Source: Drosophila persimilis
Taxonomy: Eukaryota > Arthropoda > Insecta > Diptera > Drosophilidae
Assembly (NCBI RefSeq): GCF_003286085.1
Contig: NW_020825374.1
Coordinates: 186,001-250,000 of the forward strand
Reading direction: 5' to 3'
Length of the DNA: 64,000 nt
Part shown: piece after piece, positions 45,133-55,110 of the stretch
How the letters are laid out: each line of letters starts with the position of its first letter
Position numbering within the stretch: the first letter of the stretch is position 1
Notes under the pieces: model-generated
Seen by the model: only the letters and a program-made list of their open reading frames with translations
What the model was told of the DNA's origin: nothing
The model's database searches: none
Program-made: the position numbers and the translations under genes

Positions 45133-45137
45133 ATATC
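45133..45137 (+). repeat. Target-site duplication of family B, right
   Basis: atatc follows the LTR terminal bases AACTGAACA and precedes LOA sequence cattggacta, restoring the empty-site order. Five bases is the usual BEL/Pao duplication length. Confidence 0.85.
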
Positions 45138-46270
45138 CATTGGACTATGCTTGGGATCATACCCCATCTTAGCCCAATAGCTTTTTTGCATGTGTAGAGT
45201 GCAGTCATTGCCTTCTTCACTCTGTCTTTGACATTCAGGTTCCAGCTAAGCTTCTTGTCAATTACCAACCCTAAGTAACTGGCACTGTCGCTAAAGGAGA
45301 GCCTGCATCCTTGTAGTATTGGGGGGTTGAGGGGCGGGACCTTGTATTTATTTGTGAATAGTACGAGTTCCGTTTTTGAGGGATTTACTCCCAGACCGCG
45401 CGATTCAGTCCAATCCGACAGTTGCGCTAGCTTTGTGGACATTAAGTCGCACAGTGTTTGGGGGTATTTCCCCGAGAAGATAATCGCAACGTCGTACGCA
45501 TAGGCCACGACTTTGCAGCCCCCCCCTTCTAGGTCACATAGAATCTTGTTGACTACTATGTTCCACAGAAGAGAAGACAGGACACCACCTTGCGGGGTGC
45601 CTCTGTTGACATACCTTGACTGGGCGGACGATCCCATCGATGATGTCACCGTCCTGCATGTGAGCAATTGATCAATGAGCAAGTGACGGTCCACCCACAG
45701 GTCAGTCAGGGCTTCTGTAATGGCGCCCGGTACAACGTTGTTGAAAGCTCCCTCAATATCGAGAAAGGCTATGAGTGAGTACTCTATGTGATGCAGAGAT
45801 TTCTGTACCGCTGACATCACTTCATGAAGAGCCGTTTCCGTAGATTTTCCTTTCCGATAGGCATGCTGTGCGCCTGACAGCAACTGAGGGTGTATAGTTG
45901 TCCTCAGTTGCAGCCCGACGAGTCTCTCAAAGGTTTTGAGGAGTAAGGACGATAGGCTGATTGGTCTAAAGTATTTTGCAGCTGAGTGCGAGGCTTTTCC
46001 TGCTTTGGGAATGAAGACTATCTTTGCCTTAAGCCATGTTCGCGGGACTGTACCCACAGCCAGTATCATCCTGAAGATACCTTGTAGCCAGTTCATGGCC
46101 GTATCCACGGCCTTCTGAAGTTGGGCCGGGATTACCTGGTCTGGGCCTGGCGATTTGAACGGGTTGAAGCTGTTTATTGCCCAGCTTATGTTACGTTTTG
46201 TGAGGATGTGATCCATCGAGGTTACCGGTCCCTCTCCTGGAAGATGTACCGTCTCGATGGTTGTGCACAC
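45138..46270 (-). pseudogene. LOA LINE (copy 1) reverse transcriptase
   Basis: The frame from 46270 has the RT blocks INSFNPFKSPGPDQVIPAQL, FRPISLSSLLLKTFERLV, YRKGKSTETALHEV, FLDIEGAFNN (motif A), NRGTPQGGVLSSLLWN, then AYAYDVAII (45491-45502) where the second half of copy 2 has AYADDVAII. Catalytic Asp is therefore Tyr. Between this frame and the endonuclease (46271-46613) the coding sequence is frameshifted. Confidence 0.85.
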
Positions 46271-46613
46271 TGGAAAATGTGTGTCTAGTAGAATGTGCAG
46301 GGACTCCTCACTGGAGTTAGTAAACGTGCCGTCATTCCTTTTAAGATACCATACCGAGGGGTAAGTTTTTGAGAGAATCTTGCGAAGCCTTGCGGCCTCT
46401 GACGTTTCCTCAATTTCCGAGCCAAATTTTTGCCAAGAGGCCCTTTTTGCTTTCCTTGTTTCCTTTTTATATAGTGACAGACTGATTTTGTAGTCTGCCC
46501 AGTGGCTCTCCTCGTTCGCGCTTTTGGCCCTGTTGAAGAGGGTCCTACAGCTTTTACGTAGGATGTCTATTTGTTTTGACCACCAGGGGGGTTTCTTTTT
46601 CCCCCTAGATTTG

Positions 46614-47450
46614 CTAGAGGGGCATGCAATCTAGGTCGTCTTTTGTGTCAGGGCATGATGGTGCTTTGGAGGGGAGTAAGTCCTCCAGGGCTGAGCTATA
46701 TTTTTCCCAGTTGGCTTTCCTGGGATTAATATAGTCCTTAGGTTTCGGACACTCGAGGGATAGTGTGGTCTCGATGTATCTGTGGTCAGAGAAAGAGTGG
46801 TCATCAAGGACTTGCCAACTCTTGACTATGTCTAACAGGTTGGAAGACACTAAGGTGATGTCAATAACCTCCTGTCGATTTTTAATTATAAAAGTGGGGT
46901 CGTTGCCCCGATTACAAATAAATAGATTTGAGTTAAGGATGAAGCTGAAAAGTGACTCACCCCTTACATTGGTGTTCGAGCTCCCCCATTGAGTGTGGTG
47001 AGCGTTGGCATCGCAACCTATTAATAGGGGTATGTCCGACCTCTCGCTGTCGCTGGCTAGTTTGCGAGCAAGGTCGTTGGGAGGATCGTTTTCCTCATGG
47101 GCCATGTAAGACGACATCAGTCTAAGATGTGTCCCTTTCAGCTCTAGGCTTGCCGCCGTGTTGTCGCCATCGCTATAATTATGGAGCAGAAAGATATTAA
47201 AGTGCTTTCTGGCGAGAATGCAGGTGCGGGTTTTACCTTCACGTTGAGCTACAATTATCTTGTACTCCTTCGACCCTAGTCCACAAACCTTGTCTCCCAC
47301 TATCCAAGGTTCCTGGATCAGGGCTACGTCTGGTCCGCTCTCTTCGAGGCGGAGTATAAGAGCAGCGGATGCTGCTTTACAGTGGTGGAGATTGATCTGA
47401 AGGAGCCTCAAGGACATCCTTAGTGTTCTCCACCACTGTAATGTCAGCAT
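46614..47450 (-). pseudogene. LOA LINE (copy 1) endonuclease
   Basis: Endonuclease blocks RLLQINLHHCKAA, VALIQEPWI (catalytic Glu), IGCDANAHHTQWG, IDITLVSSNLL and DDHSFSDHRYIE (catalytic His) are all present. The frame ends early at 46614 because about 50 bp present in copy 2 (53645-53695) are deleted. It overlaps the 3' end of ORF1 in another frame; the likely start is the Met of MSLRLLQINL at 47417. Confidence 0.85.
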
Positions 47451-48000
47451 CCGGATCGTCCTCGACTTCCCCGTGGCAACACATCGCCTCGAAGTCGCAT
47501 CTCAGCGTGCCATCGGTGGAGTACCGCTCTGGGTCTGTCTCTGTGTGATCATCGGGTGCTTTGATCTCCGAGGCAGCGTCCTGCTCGACTGGCTTGTCGA
47601 CAGGACGTGCCCCGGCCACTGCATCCGACTTGTAGACCTTTACGGTCACAGAGCTGAACCCAAAATTGAGCTCGCCTTTGGCAGCCTCAATCGGGGCCAG
47701 CGACTCTTTGTTGAGGACGACCACCGCCTGGTTTGTGGGGCCCTGTGTCGTCTTAACTTTGACCACCTTCCAATCCGCTGTTGGGAGGTGGGGGTTGCAT
47801 CTTTGCAACATTTTTGGGATGCGTTCCGGCTCCTTCATGGAGGCGGGCACCCAAACTCTCGCCCTTGGTCTACTGGGCACTTCGCTCCAGTCTACAGCGA
47901 CGAGCTTCGCCACTGGGTAGACTTCCCCGACTTGCGCTACCGCAGCTTTGTACAGCTGTACGGAGCGCTCGTCTTCACAGGCTACGATTTTTATACAGCC
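47377..48000 (-). pseudogene. LOA LINE (copy 1) ORF1 C-terminal domain
   Basis: The frame, open from about 48000 through a Met at 47913, ends at 47377. It has RARVWVPASM, LQRCNPHLPTADWKVVKV and GELNFGFSSVTVKVY, the pattern of the DUF4780-type domain of LOA/R1-like ORF1 proteins, then an acidic tail. It is 5'-truncated, so N-terminal and any knuckle regions are missing. ORF1 binds element RNA in the family. Confidence 0.7.
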
Positions 48001-48015
48001 CTGGTACCAGCCCTG

Positions 48016-49708
48016 CTTACTGTTTCAGTATGCTGATGACTTTTTCATAGTTTGTTTTCATAAAGACGTATCCATTGCGAAACGGGTGCTGGAAGACAGT
48101 ATAGATAAGTTCGACGAAAAATGCAATAGGCTGAACCTGTCATTCAATCCGGTGAAGTCTAAAGTGATTTACTTCAACAATCGTAGAACTGCGCTAAATA
48201 TCTTGCATCAAGGAGTTGAGATCAGACAAGTAGAGCAGATCAAATACCTAGGCAGGACTATCTCAGCAAACAACTCAGCCTCTGGTCACATTGATCTGGC
48301 CATCTCGGAATTAAACAGAAGCTGTGCGTTTCTCAGATTAGTCAGTGGGTGTCACTATGGTATCAGCCCTAAAAGAGGGCTTATATTTTACAAGGCATTC
48401 GTCAGAAGCAGGCTAGAGTACGCGTGCTCGTCATTCTGCAACCTGTCCAAATCTGCCTTGGCCAAAATCAAATCCCACTGCAACCGTCCCCTCAGAAAGT
48501 CGCTGGCTCTGATAATCTGCACTCCCGTTCCTATCATATATCACATGGCAGGAGAACTTCCCCCGGACTACAGGATGAGATTCTTGGCGGCGAAAGAGTT
48601 GGCTAAGGTGTTTGCATTTAATCTCCCAGCAAGTGAAACGGTGTCAGAAAATAGGGATTTAAACACGGGCTACGCTATGGCATATCGGGAGTTTGGCAGC
48701 ATAAGAGATAGAGTTGAGGTTTCCGAGAATACAGCTTCGTTTTGCACTAAAATTAGCTCTGACTTAGATTTTTTCAAGGGTTCTGCGGCCAACAAGCACG
48801 CTATAGACCAGGCAGGTATCATGCTGCTCCATGGGGAAAAGAAGGATCAGCTGACAAAGGGTGGTTTTGAAATCTATTACACGGATGGGTCAGTCGCAGA
48901 TGGGCATTCCAGCGCCGCTTTCCTGCACGATAGGACAGGTTTTTTAGATAGCTATTACACGCACAAAACCATTTCCTCGTTGTCCGCCAGGCTCCTTGCT
49001 ATCGAGAAGGCATTGGACCATGCTATTTTGTACAATTTTCCTCGTGTCGCGCTCCTGACAGACAGCAGAAACGGGGCCCTCATTCTGGCAAAGAACATTC
49101 AGGATAACTCCATCGCCTACAAAATCAGAGAAAAGATCCAACAAAATCCACATCTAAGAACTGTAGAGGTTCACTACATTCCCGGACACGCTAACATCCA
49201 TCAGAACACTTCAGTTGACGCAGCAGCCAAGGAAGCCCACAGACGAGGAAAATACACAGTGGTTAAATGGCACCTTAAAGGCGCTATGTGCGAAATACAC
49301 AGAATCTTAAAAGCAGAATGGGAGAGAGAATACGCCAAGTTTGCTAGTCTCAAGCACCGAGGTTACTGCTCGCTTTTCCCCTCAACATCATCCAAACCGT
49401 GGTTCCTAAATAAAACTAAGCTTAAAGCCATTGACGCTAAAAGAATCAACAGACTGCTTAGTAGTAACGCATTCGATAGGCACACTCTCGCCAAAATGCA
49501 TGTAGTTCCTAGTAACATATGTGATACATGCGATAGTATCGAATACGCCTCGCATTTAATTTTCAATTGTACAAAGTACAACACAACAAGACAAAACTTC
49601 CCATCTCTAAGAAAATATAATGATATTTACAAATTCTTTGAAAAAGAAAACATCAGCGCGTACCAAACACTAATTGACTTCATCGACGAAATTGATGTAA
49701 AGCTATAA
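48016..49708 (+). pseudogene. I-like LINE ORF2: RT end and RNase H
   Basis: The frame begins with FQYADDFFIVCF (YADD at 48029-48040), then LNLSFNPVKSKVIYF and IKYLGRTI of the RT thumb, RNase H (YYTDGSVADG, LLTDSRNGAL, VHYIPGHANIHQN, VDAAAKEA) and a C-terminal finger-like Cys/His cluster (CDTCDSIEYASHLIFNC). At the RNase H glutamate position the sequence reads SARLLAIEKAL, with Arg where AEL is expected, so that activity may be lost. This half of ORF2 has no stop, in contrast to the 5' half. Confidence 0.85.
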
Positions 49709-49833
49709 ACAGTACTCCAACATCTTCTATTCTTTGACTTGGCAATTTCCACCTTCAAAAGGCGGTCCGGCCAAATAATCCCACGCTACTCACGGGTAGC
49801 ATGGTAACTTAAACCCTCAAAAAGACAAAAAAA
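48016..49833 (+). mobile_element. I-factor-like LINE, 3' part
   Basis: Continuation of 7329-10944 after the LOA insertion: RT from motif C, RNase H, 3' UTR (49709-49833) and an A-rich end where a DINE has inserted. The junction with LOA near 48015 is approximate. Confidence 0.8.
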
Positions 49834-50398
49834 AACGAGGGGGTACGTTGTGAGTTGCTGCGGAGACCGCAACTCAACATTTATACCTGATACTTAGTCA
49901 GTATGGCTGTCCTCCGGCAGACGCCGCTAATATTAAACGACACGACAAAGAGTGCGCGCGAGAGAGACAGAAAATCAGTCTGAGCGTGACGTCGGGCGCT
50001 GCGTATCCACTGCAAATTGATTTGTTGCTTTTGGCTATAAAAATTATCTGATCTGATCCAGATTCAGCAATCTGATAGATATGGTCATTATCTATGATTC
50101 TGCGTTTTTAGTTTTCTCGAATCTGCAATATTGTGGATGCAACAGATTTTCGTCTTTTGTGTGGGCGGAAGGGGGTGGGGCGAAATTCTGAGATATACGT
50201 TTTATAGTGACACCTTAAAGGAGTGTGTGTGCCAACAGACGGACAGACAGACAGGGCTCTATCGACTCGGCTATTGATGCTGATCAAGAATATATATACT
50301 TTGTGGGGTCGGAAACGATTCCTTCTGGACGTTACACACATCCACTTTCACCACAAATCTAATATACCCCAATACTCATTTTGAGTATCGGGTATAAA
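49834..50398 (-). mobile_element. DINE-1-like element, copy 3 (short form)
   Basis: 565 bp: ACGAGGGGGTACG, hairpin GAGTTGC...GCAACTC, subterminal TATACCTGATACTTAG, a single internal repeat, the gatcgactcggctattgatgctgat block, and the GAGTATCGGGTATAAAA end. Inserted in the A-rich tail of the I-like LINE. Confidence 0.75.
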
Positions 50399-50403
50399 AA
50401 AAA

Positions 50404-50417
50404 AAGAAAACACCGGC
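50404..50417 (+). repeat. Target-site duplication of I-like LINE, right
   Basis: Exact repeat of 7315-7328, here preceded by poly-A. It marks the outer boundary of a 43-kb nest that began as one LINE insertion. Confidence 0.8.
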
Positions 50418-50829
50418 TGTTTATTCAAAACAAAAGGAAAAAATGCGGAGCGCAAAAAAAAACGCGTCTGATCACTACGAAAGAGAACGACGAAGTTGTA
50501 GTATCTTTTAATGGGTTACACATTTTTGTTTACTCTTGAACAGTCATAACTTGTCTACTTTATGTGTTTTCTTTAGAGATCAGTTTTTTGGATACATGAG
50601 TGAATGCGTACAATAATATGTTTATGTTTGAATATTCCGCAAAGGGCCGAAAGTGGCATGGTTTTGTATTTTGATTCTTGTGAACCTTTTTGTGTACAGT
50701 TTCTTTATAGCTATAATTAAAAGTAGATATAATCATGTACAGTCAATTACAGTCAGTAAGGAAGTGCTATCGTTTGCAGTCTTCGTGCTACTTGAATTCT
50801 TCTTATGGCATAGATTTTTAATATTATTA
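50418..50829. other. Non-coding flank downstream of errantivirus env
   Basis: AT-rich; no gene seen. It directly continues the sequence at 7314 (empty-site reconstruction across the I-like LINE). In the minus sense it follows the env anchor, so it may include the errantivirus 3' UTR or LTR, unproven. Confidence 0.4.
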
Positions 50830-51700
50830 TTATTATGATTCCGATAATCAAGGCCGCATATCCATATACATGATGGAACTTAGGTCCTTTTAAATCATGA
50901 TGACCTTCTTTTAACGATTTTAATTCGTTTCTTAACTTATCAATTTCTTCTGTATGGTTAATTAATAGTAAACCATTTTTGGGATTTTCTTACATAAAAG
51001 GATGAAATTGGCTCGTAGCTTTTCGTTTGAATACTGTGATGAGGTACTAGTATTTTATCATCGGTTCGCACAGTACAACCATTTAGTATTGTTGAAATTC
51101 CTTGTTGCGGAAGATCAATTAGTTCTTGATTTGAGTTACTACATTGAATTCTAGCATTAGTGTTTACTGGAACTTTGAAGAGCCAACTAACCTGCCTTAC
51201 TAACTCGACCCAAAATGATCTTGTCTCTGCTATCCTAGACACGCAATTTGAATTACCTTTTATTTTGAAAGGAGCTATCTCACAAGCATTATCATTGGCA
51301 TTGCTCCAAGGTCAGTTACCTTCGCATACTCTTCTATTCGTTAGCCATTTTTGGTATTTGTTCAATGTAGCTTCAGTCATCGAATGATAGGAATCAATTT
51401 CGAAGTTATATACTAAATACCTAGAGCTCAAATCTGCCTTGACAAATTCTTGTTCATGCTCAACCGGCATTGGCATAAACAAATGGAATGCGTGTCTACC
51501 AAACAGGGGAATCTTCACGTTCAGAATTAATTTGTTATCAACAAAAATTCCTTTCGCTGTTAATAGGCTGTAAATTTGCTTCAATTCTGTTCCTGTTCTT
51601 TTTTCCTGAAAACACCAATTTTTCTTTCAAGTTATCTTTTATTTTTGCTATTTCTTCCTTTAGCTGTATAGGTTCAAATTTTATTTATTTATTATTTATT
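50830..51700 (-). pseudogene. Errantivirus-type (Gypsy) envelope fragment
   Basis: Frames 51584-51312 and 51242-50958 with coding extension at both ends: LKEEIAKIKDNLKEK heptads, LILNVKIPLFGRHAFHLF, MPMPV, a Cys-containing WLTNRRVCEGN and QELIDLPQQGISTILNGC, then near 50880-50830 a very hydrophobic Ile-rich anchor. This is the C-terminal half of a Baculo_F-like envelope of the Gypsy errantivirus group, different from the BEL family B envelope. A frameshift near 51280 breaks it. The upstream part is cut by the LOA LINE at about 51705. No gag or pol of this element is in the window. Confidence 0.7.
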
Positions 51701-51710
51701 TATTTCCTAG

Positions 51711-52238
51711 TGCTAGTCTGGTCCGATGAGCTCGTGAGGTGGCTCAAAGGTGGCCTAGCTGAGGCCACCGGACGGGTCGCAGGTTGCGGATAGCGAACGA
51801 CCTACCTATATACAGGTCATATAGGTAGGCCAGCTGCGAATAAGCGGACATCCCTAGGGAGAGTACCGAAAATAAGCAGCCCCGGACAGCCAGCGGGTGT
51901 TCGCGAAGTAGCAACACTGACGATGCGCTTGTGGTGCTGCCTCGTATAAATACCTCACACATTCCCCCATCCCTACACACTACCTACCCTCATCCCAACC
52001 CCACATTCAGCTCACACCGGGCCGGACTAAGAGTGTTATTCGACCCGTGCCGAGAGTCAGCCTGGCTGGGGGCCCGGTATATAAAACTAGCCCAGTCGTT
52101 AACCGAGAGCTCAGGGACTTGGCAGCCCCCTGTTCTAAGTATGCCTTATCCGGGCAACGTGGATCTCTGCCCGGACGGACCGTACCCCTTCTCTGCAGCT
52201 CGTGGGAAAAGAAGGGAAGATATTTGAAACAAAACAAA
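51711..52238 (+). promoter_or_regulatory. LOA LINE (copy 2) 5' UTR
   Basis: About 530 bp of GC-richer sequence before the first ORF1 Met, including a short palindromic stretch cctatatacaggtcatatagg around 51810. LINE internal promoters lie in this region in the family, but no specific promoter motif is asserted here. Confidence 0.45.
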
Positions 52239-52850
52239 ATGAGTCTGGCACTCCCCAAATGCCAACAGGGAGCAATCCCAGAACAGAGGAAGGCAGCGGC
52301 ACAAAGGCCTGGCCCAACCCGCAAACTAGCAGTGAAAACCTACGCGGCGGTCGACGAGCCCAAAGGGGTCCCATCCCGGATTCGGGGTGGGTGGTGAATT
52401 GGCTCCCAAAACCGATACCTTGGCTGGTAAAGTGGAGGGTGATGAGTTACCATCTACTAGTGTCCAAGCCAAGGCATTTACATTTGCCGATAGAAGGAGT
52501 GCTGGCAATATACTCCGTCGGCAGAACGCAAGCCAGATGTCCAGCCCAACAGAAAAATTGTTAAAGAAGGTTGAGTGGGCCTCGAAGGTGCTGCCGAACT
52601 TTGGCAAGGAAGCCCCTCAGCCAAAGAGACAGCGCTCGCAAGAGACTCCTGGGCCAACACTGAAGCGCTCCAGGGTACTGCCAAACACATCGTTCGCGCA
52701 GATTTGTCAGGGAAAGGACGCTGATCCCCAAACATCAGTGAAAGTGGGTGGAAGCGGCACTGGCCGACCGCTGCTTCGAGCTGCTGGAAAAGCAGCCTGG
52801 ACGAGGAAGTCGAGGACGATCCGGATGCTGACATTACAGTGGTGGAGAAC
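52239..52850 (+). pseudogene. LOA LINE (copy 2) ORF1 remnant
   Basis: Starts MSLALPKCQQGAIPEQRKAA at 52239, runs to a stop near 52397, and continues in a second frame (DTLAGKVEGDELPSTSVQAK, a basic and Ser/Pro-rich region). The DUF4780-type domain seen in copy 1 is missing: sequence jumps from about 52795 to the acidic tail (DDPDADITVV). An internal deletion and a frameshift therefore inactivate ORF1 and place its remains in frame with the endonuclease. Confidence 0.65.
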
Positions 52851-54015
52851 ACTAAGGATGTCCTTGAGGCTCCTTCAGATCAATCTCCACCACTGTAAAG
52901 CAGCATCCGCTGCTCTTATACTCCGCCTCGAAGAGAGCGGAGCAGACGTAGCCCTGATCCAGGAACCTTGGATAGTGGGAGACAAGGTTTGTGGACTAGG
53001 GTCGAAGGAGTACAAGATAATTGTAGCTCAACGTGAAGGTAAAGCCCGCACCTGCATTCTCGCCAGAAAGCACTTTAATATCTTTCTGCTCCATAATTAT
53101 AGCGATGGCGACAACACGGCGGCAAGCCTAGAGCTGAAAGGGACACATCTTAGACTGATGTCGTCCTACATGACCCATGAGGAAAACGATCCTCCCAACG
53201 ACCTTGCTCGCAAACTAGCCAGCGACAGCGAGAGGTCGGACATAGACCTATTAATAGGTTGCGATGCCAACGCTCACCACACTCAATGGGGGAGCTCGAA
53301 CACCAATGTAAGGGGTGAGTCACTTTTCAGCTTCATCCTTAACTCAAATCTATTTATTTGTAATCGGGGCAACGACCCCACTTTTATAATTAAAAATCGA
53401 CAGGAGGTTATTGACATCACCCTAGTGTCTTCCAACCTGTTAGACATAGTCAAGAGTTGGCAAGTCCTTGATGACCACTCCTTCTCTGACCACAGATACA
53501 TCGAGACCACATTATCCCTCGAGTGTCCGAAACCTAAGGACTATATTAATCCCAGGAAAGCCAACTGGGAAAAATATAGCTCAGCCCTGGAGGACTTACT
53601 CCCCTCCAAAGCACCATCATGCCCTGATACAAAAGCCGACCTAGATCGCCTAGTGAACAGGTTCACAGAGGCATGCAACAAAGCCTTCGCGGCAGCATGC
53701 CCCTCTAGCAAACCTAGGGGGAAAAAGAAACCCCTCTGGTGGTCAAAACAAATAGACATCCTACGTAAAAGCTGCAGGACCCTTTTCAACAGGGCCAAAA
53801 GCGCGAACGAGGAGAGCCACTGGGCAGACTATAAAATCAGTCTGTCACTATATAAAAAGGAAACAAGGAAAGCAAAAAGGGCCTCTTGGCAAAAACTTTG
53901 CTCGGAAATTGAGGAAACGTCAGAGGCCGCAAGGCTTCGCAAGATTCTCTCAAAAACTAACCCCTCGGTAGGGTATCTTAAAAGGAATGACGGCACGTGG
54001 ACCAACTCCAGTTAG
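52850..54015 (+). pseudogene. LOA LINE (copy 2) endonuclease
   Basis: From MSLRLLQINL (52858) through VALIQEPWI, IGCDANAHHTQWG and DDHSFSDHRYIE, plus the downstream linker (WWSKQIDILRKSCRTLFNRA) that is deleted in copy 1. It ends at a TAG at 54013-54015 within the linker to RT. The endonuclease domain itself looks complete. It would cut target DNA to start integration. Confidence 0.85.
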
Positions 54016-54105
54016 GAGTCCCTGCACATTCTACTAGACACACTTTTCCCAAAGTGTACAACCATCGAGACGGTACATCTCCCAGGAGAGGGACCGGTAA
54101 CCTCG

Positions 54106-55110
54106 ATGGATCACATCCTCACAAAACGTAACATAAGCTGGGCAATAAACAGCTTCAACCCGTTCAAATCGCCAGGCCCAGACCAGGTAATCCCGGCCCA
54201 ACTTCAGAAGGCCGGGGATACGGCCATCAACTGGCTACAAGGTATCTTCAGGAAGATACTGGCTGTGGGTACAGTCCCGCGAACATGGCTTAAGGCAAAG
54301 ATAGTCTTCATTCCCAAAGCAGGAAAAGCCTCGCACTCAACTGCAAAATACTTTAGACCAATCAGCCTATCGTCCTTACTCCTCAAAACCTTTGAGAGAC
54401 TCGTCGGGCTGCAACTGAGGACAACTATACACCCTCAGTTGCTGTCAGGCGCACAGCATGCCTACCGGAAAGGAAAATCCACGGAAACGGCTCTTCATGA
54501 AGTGATCTCAGCGGTAGAGAAATCTCTGCATCAAAAAGAGTACTCACTCATAGCCTTTCTCTATATTGAGGGAGCTTTCAACAACGTTGTAATGGGCGCC
54601 ATTACAGAAGCCCTGACTGACCTGTGGGTGGACCGTCACTTGGTGATGCTCATTGATCAATTGCTCACATGCAGGACGGTGACATCATCGATGGGATCGT
54701 CCGCCCAGTCAAGGTATGTCAACAGAGGCACCCCGCAAGGTGGTGTCCTGTCTTCTCTTCTGTGGAACATAGCAGTCAACAAGATTCTATGTGACCTAGA
54801 AGGGGGGGGCTGCAAAGTCGTGGCCTATGCGGACGATGTTGCGATTATCTTCTCGGGGAAATACCCCCAAACACTGTTCGACTTAATGACCACAAAGCTA
54901 GCGAAACTGTCGGATTGGACAGAATCGCGCGGTCTGGGAGTAAATCCCTCAAAAACGGAACTCGTACTATTCACAAATAAATACAAGGTCCCTCCCCTCA
55001 ACCCTCCAATACTACAAGGATGCAGGCTCTCCTTTAGCGACAGTGCCAGTTAGTTAGGGTTGGAAATTGACAAGAAGCTTAACTGAAACCTGAATGTCAA
55101 AGACAGAGTG
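54106..55110 (+). pseudogene. LOA LINE (copy 2) reverse transcriptase
   Basis: RT blocks as in copy 1, with AYADDVAII at 54826-54837, so the catalytic pair is intact. Motif A reads FLYIEGAFNN where copy 1 has FLDIEGAFNN: the motif A aspartate is Tyr here. A stop lies at about 55051 (SAS then TAG), and the DINE splits the domain at 55111. So each LOA copy has lost a different RT aspartate. Confidence 0.85.

Larger units (their letters stand above)
39108..45625. repeat. Tandem duplication unit 3 (6518 bp)
   Basis: Begins at the same junction as unit 2 but at its right end the LOA sequence continues normally (gggcggacgatc), so this is the copy attached to the original right-hand context. Confidence 0.9.
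45138..48015 (-). mobile_element. LOA-clade LINE (copy 1), 5' part
   Basis: The other portion of the LINE at 10945-12219. Minus-strand order: end of ORF1 (about 47990-47377), endonuclease (47450-46614), RT (46270-45138). It is 5'-truncated at about 48015, where the I-like LINE resumes, as expected for target-primed reverse transcription. Confidence 0.8.

Noticed and set aside
52387..54015. A 542-codon frame as a natural ORF1-endonuclease fusion protein
   Set aside because: The N-terminal part is ORF1 sequence brought into the endonuclease frame by an internal deletion; in copy 1 the two ORFs overlap in different frames.
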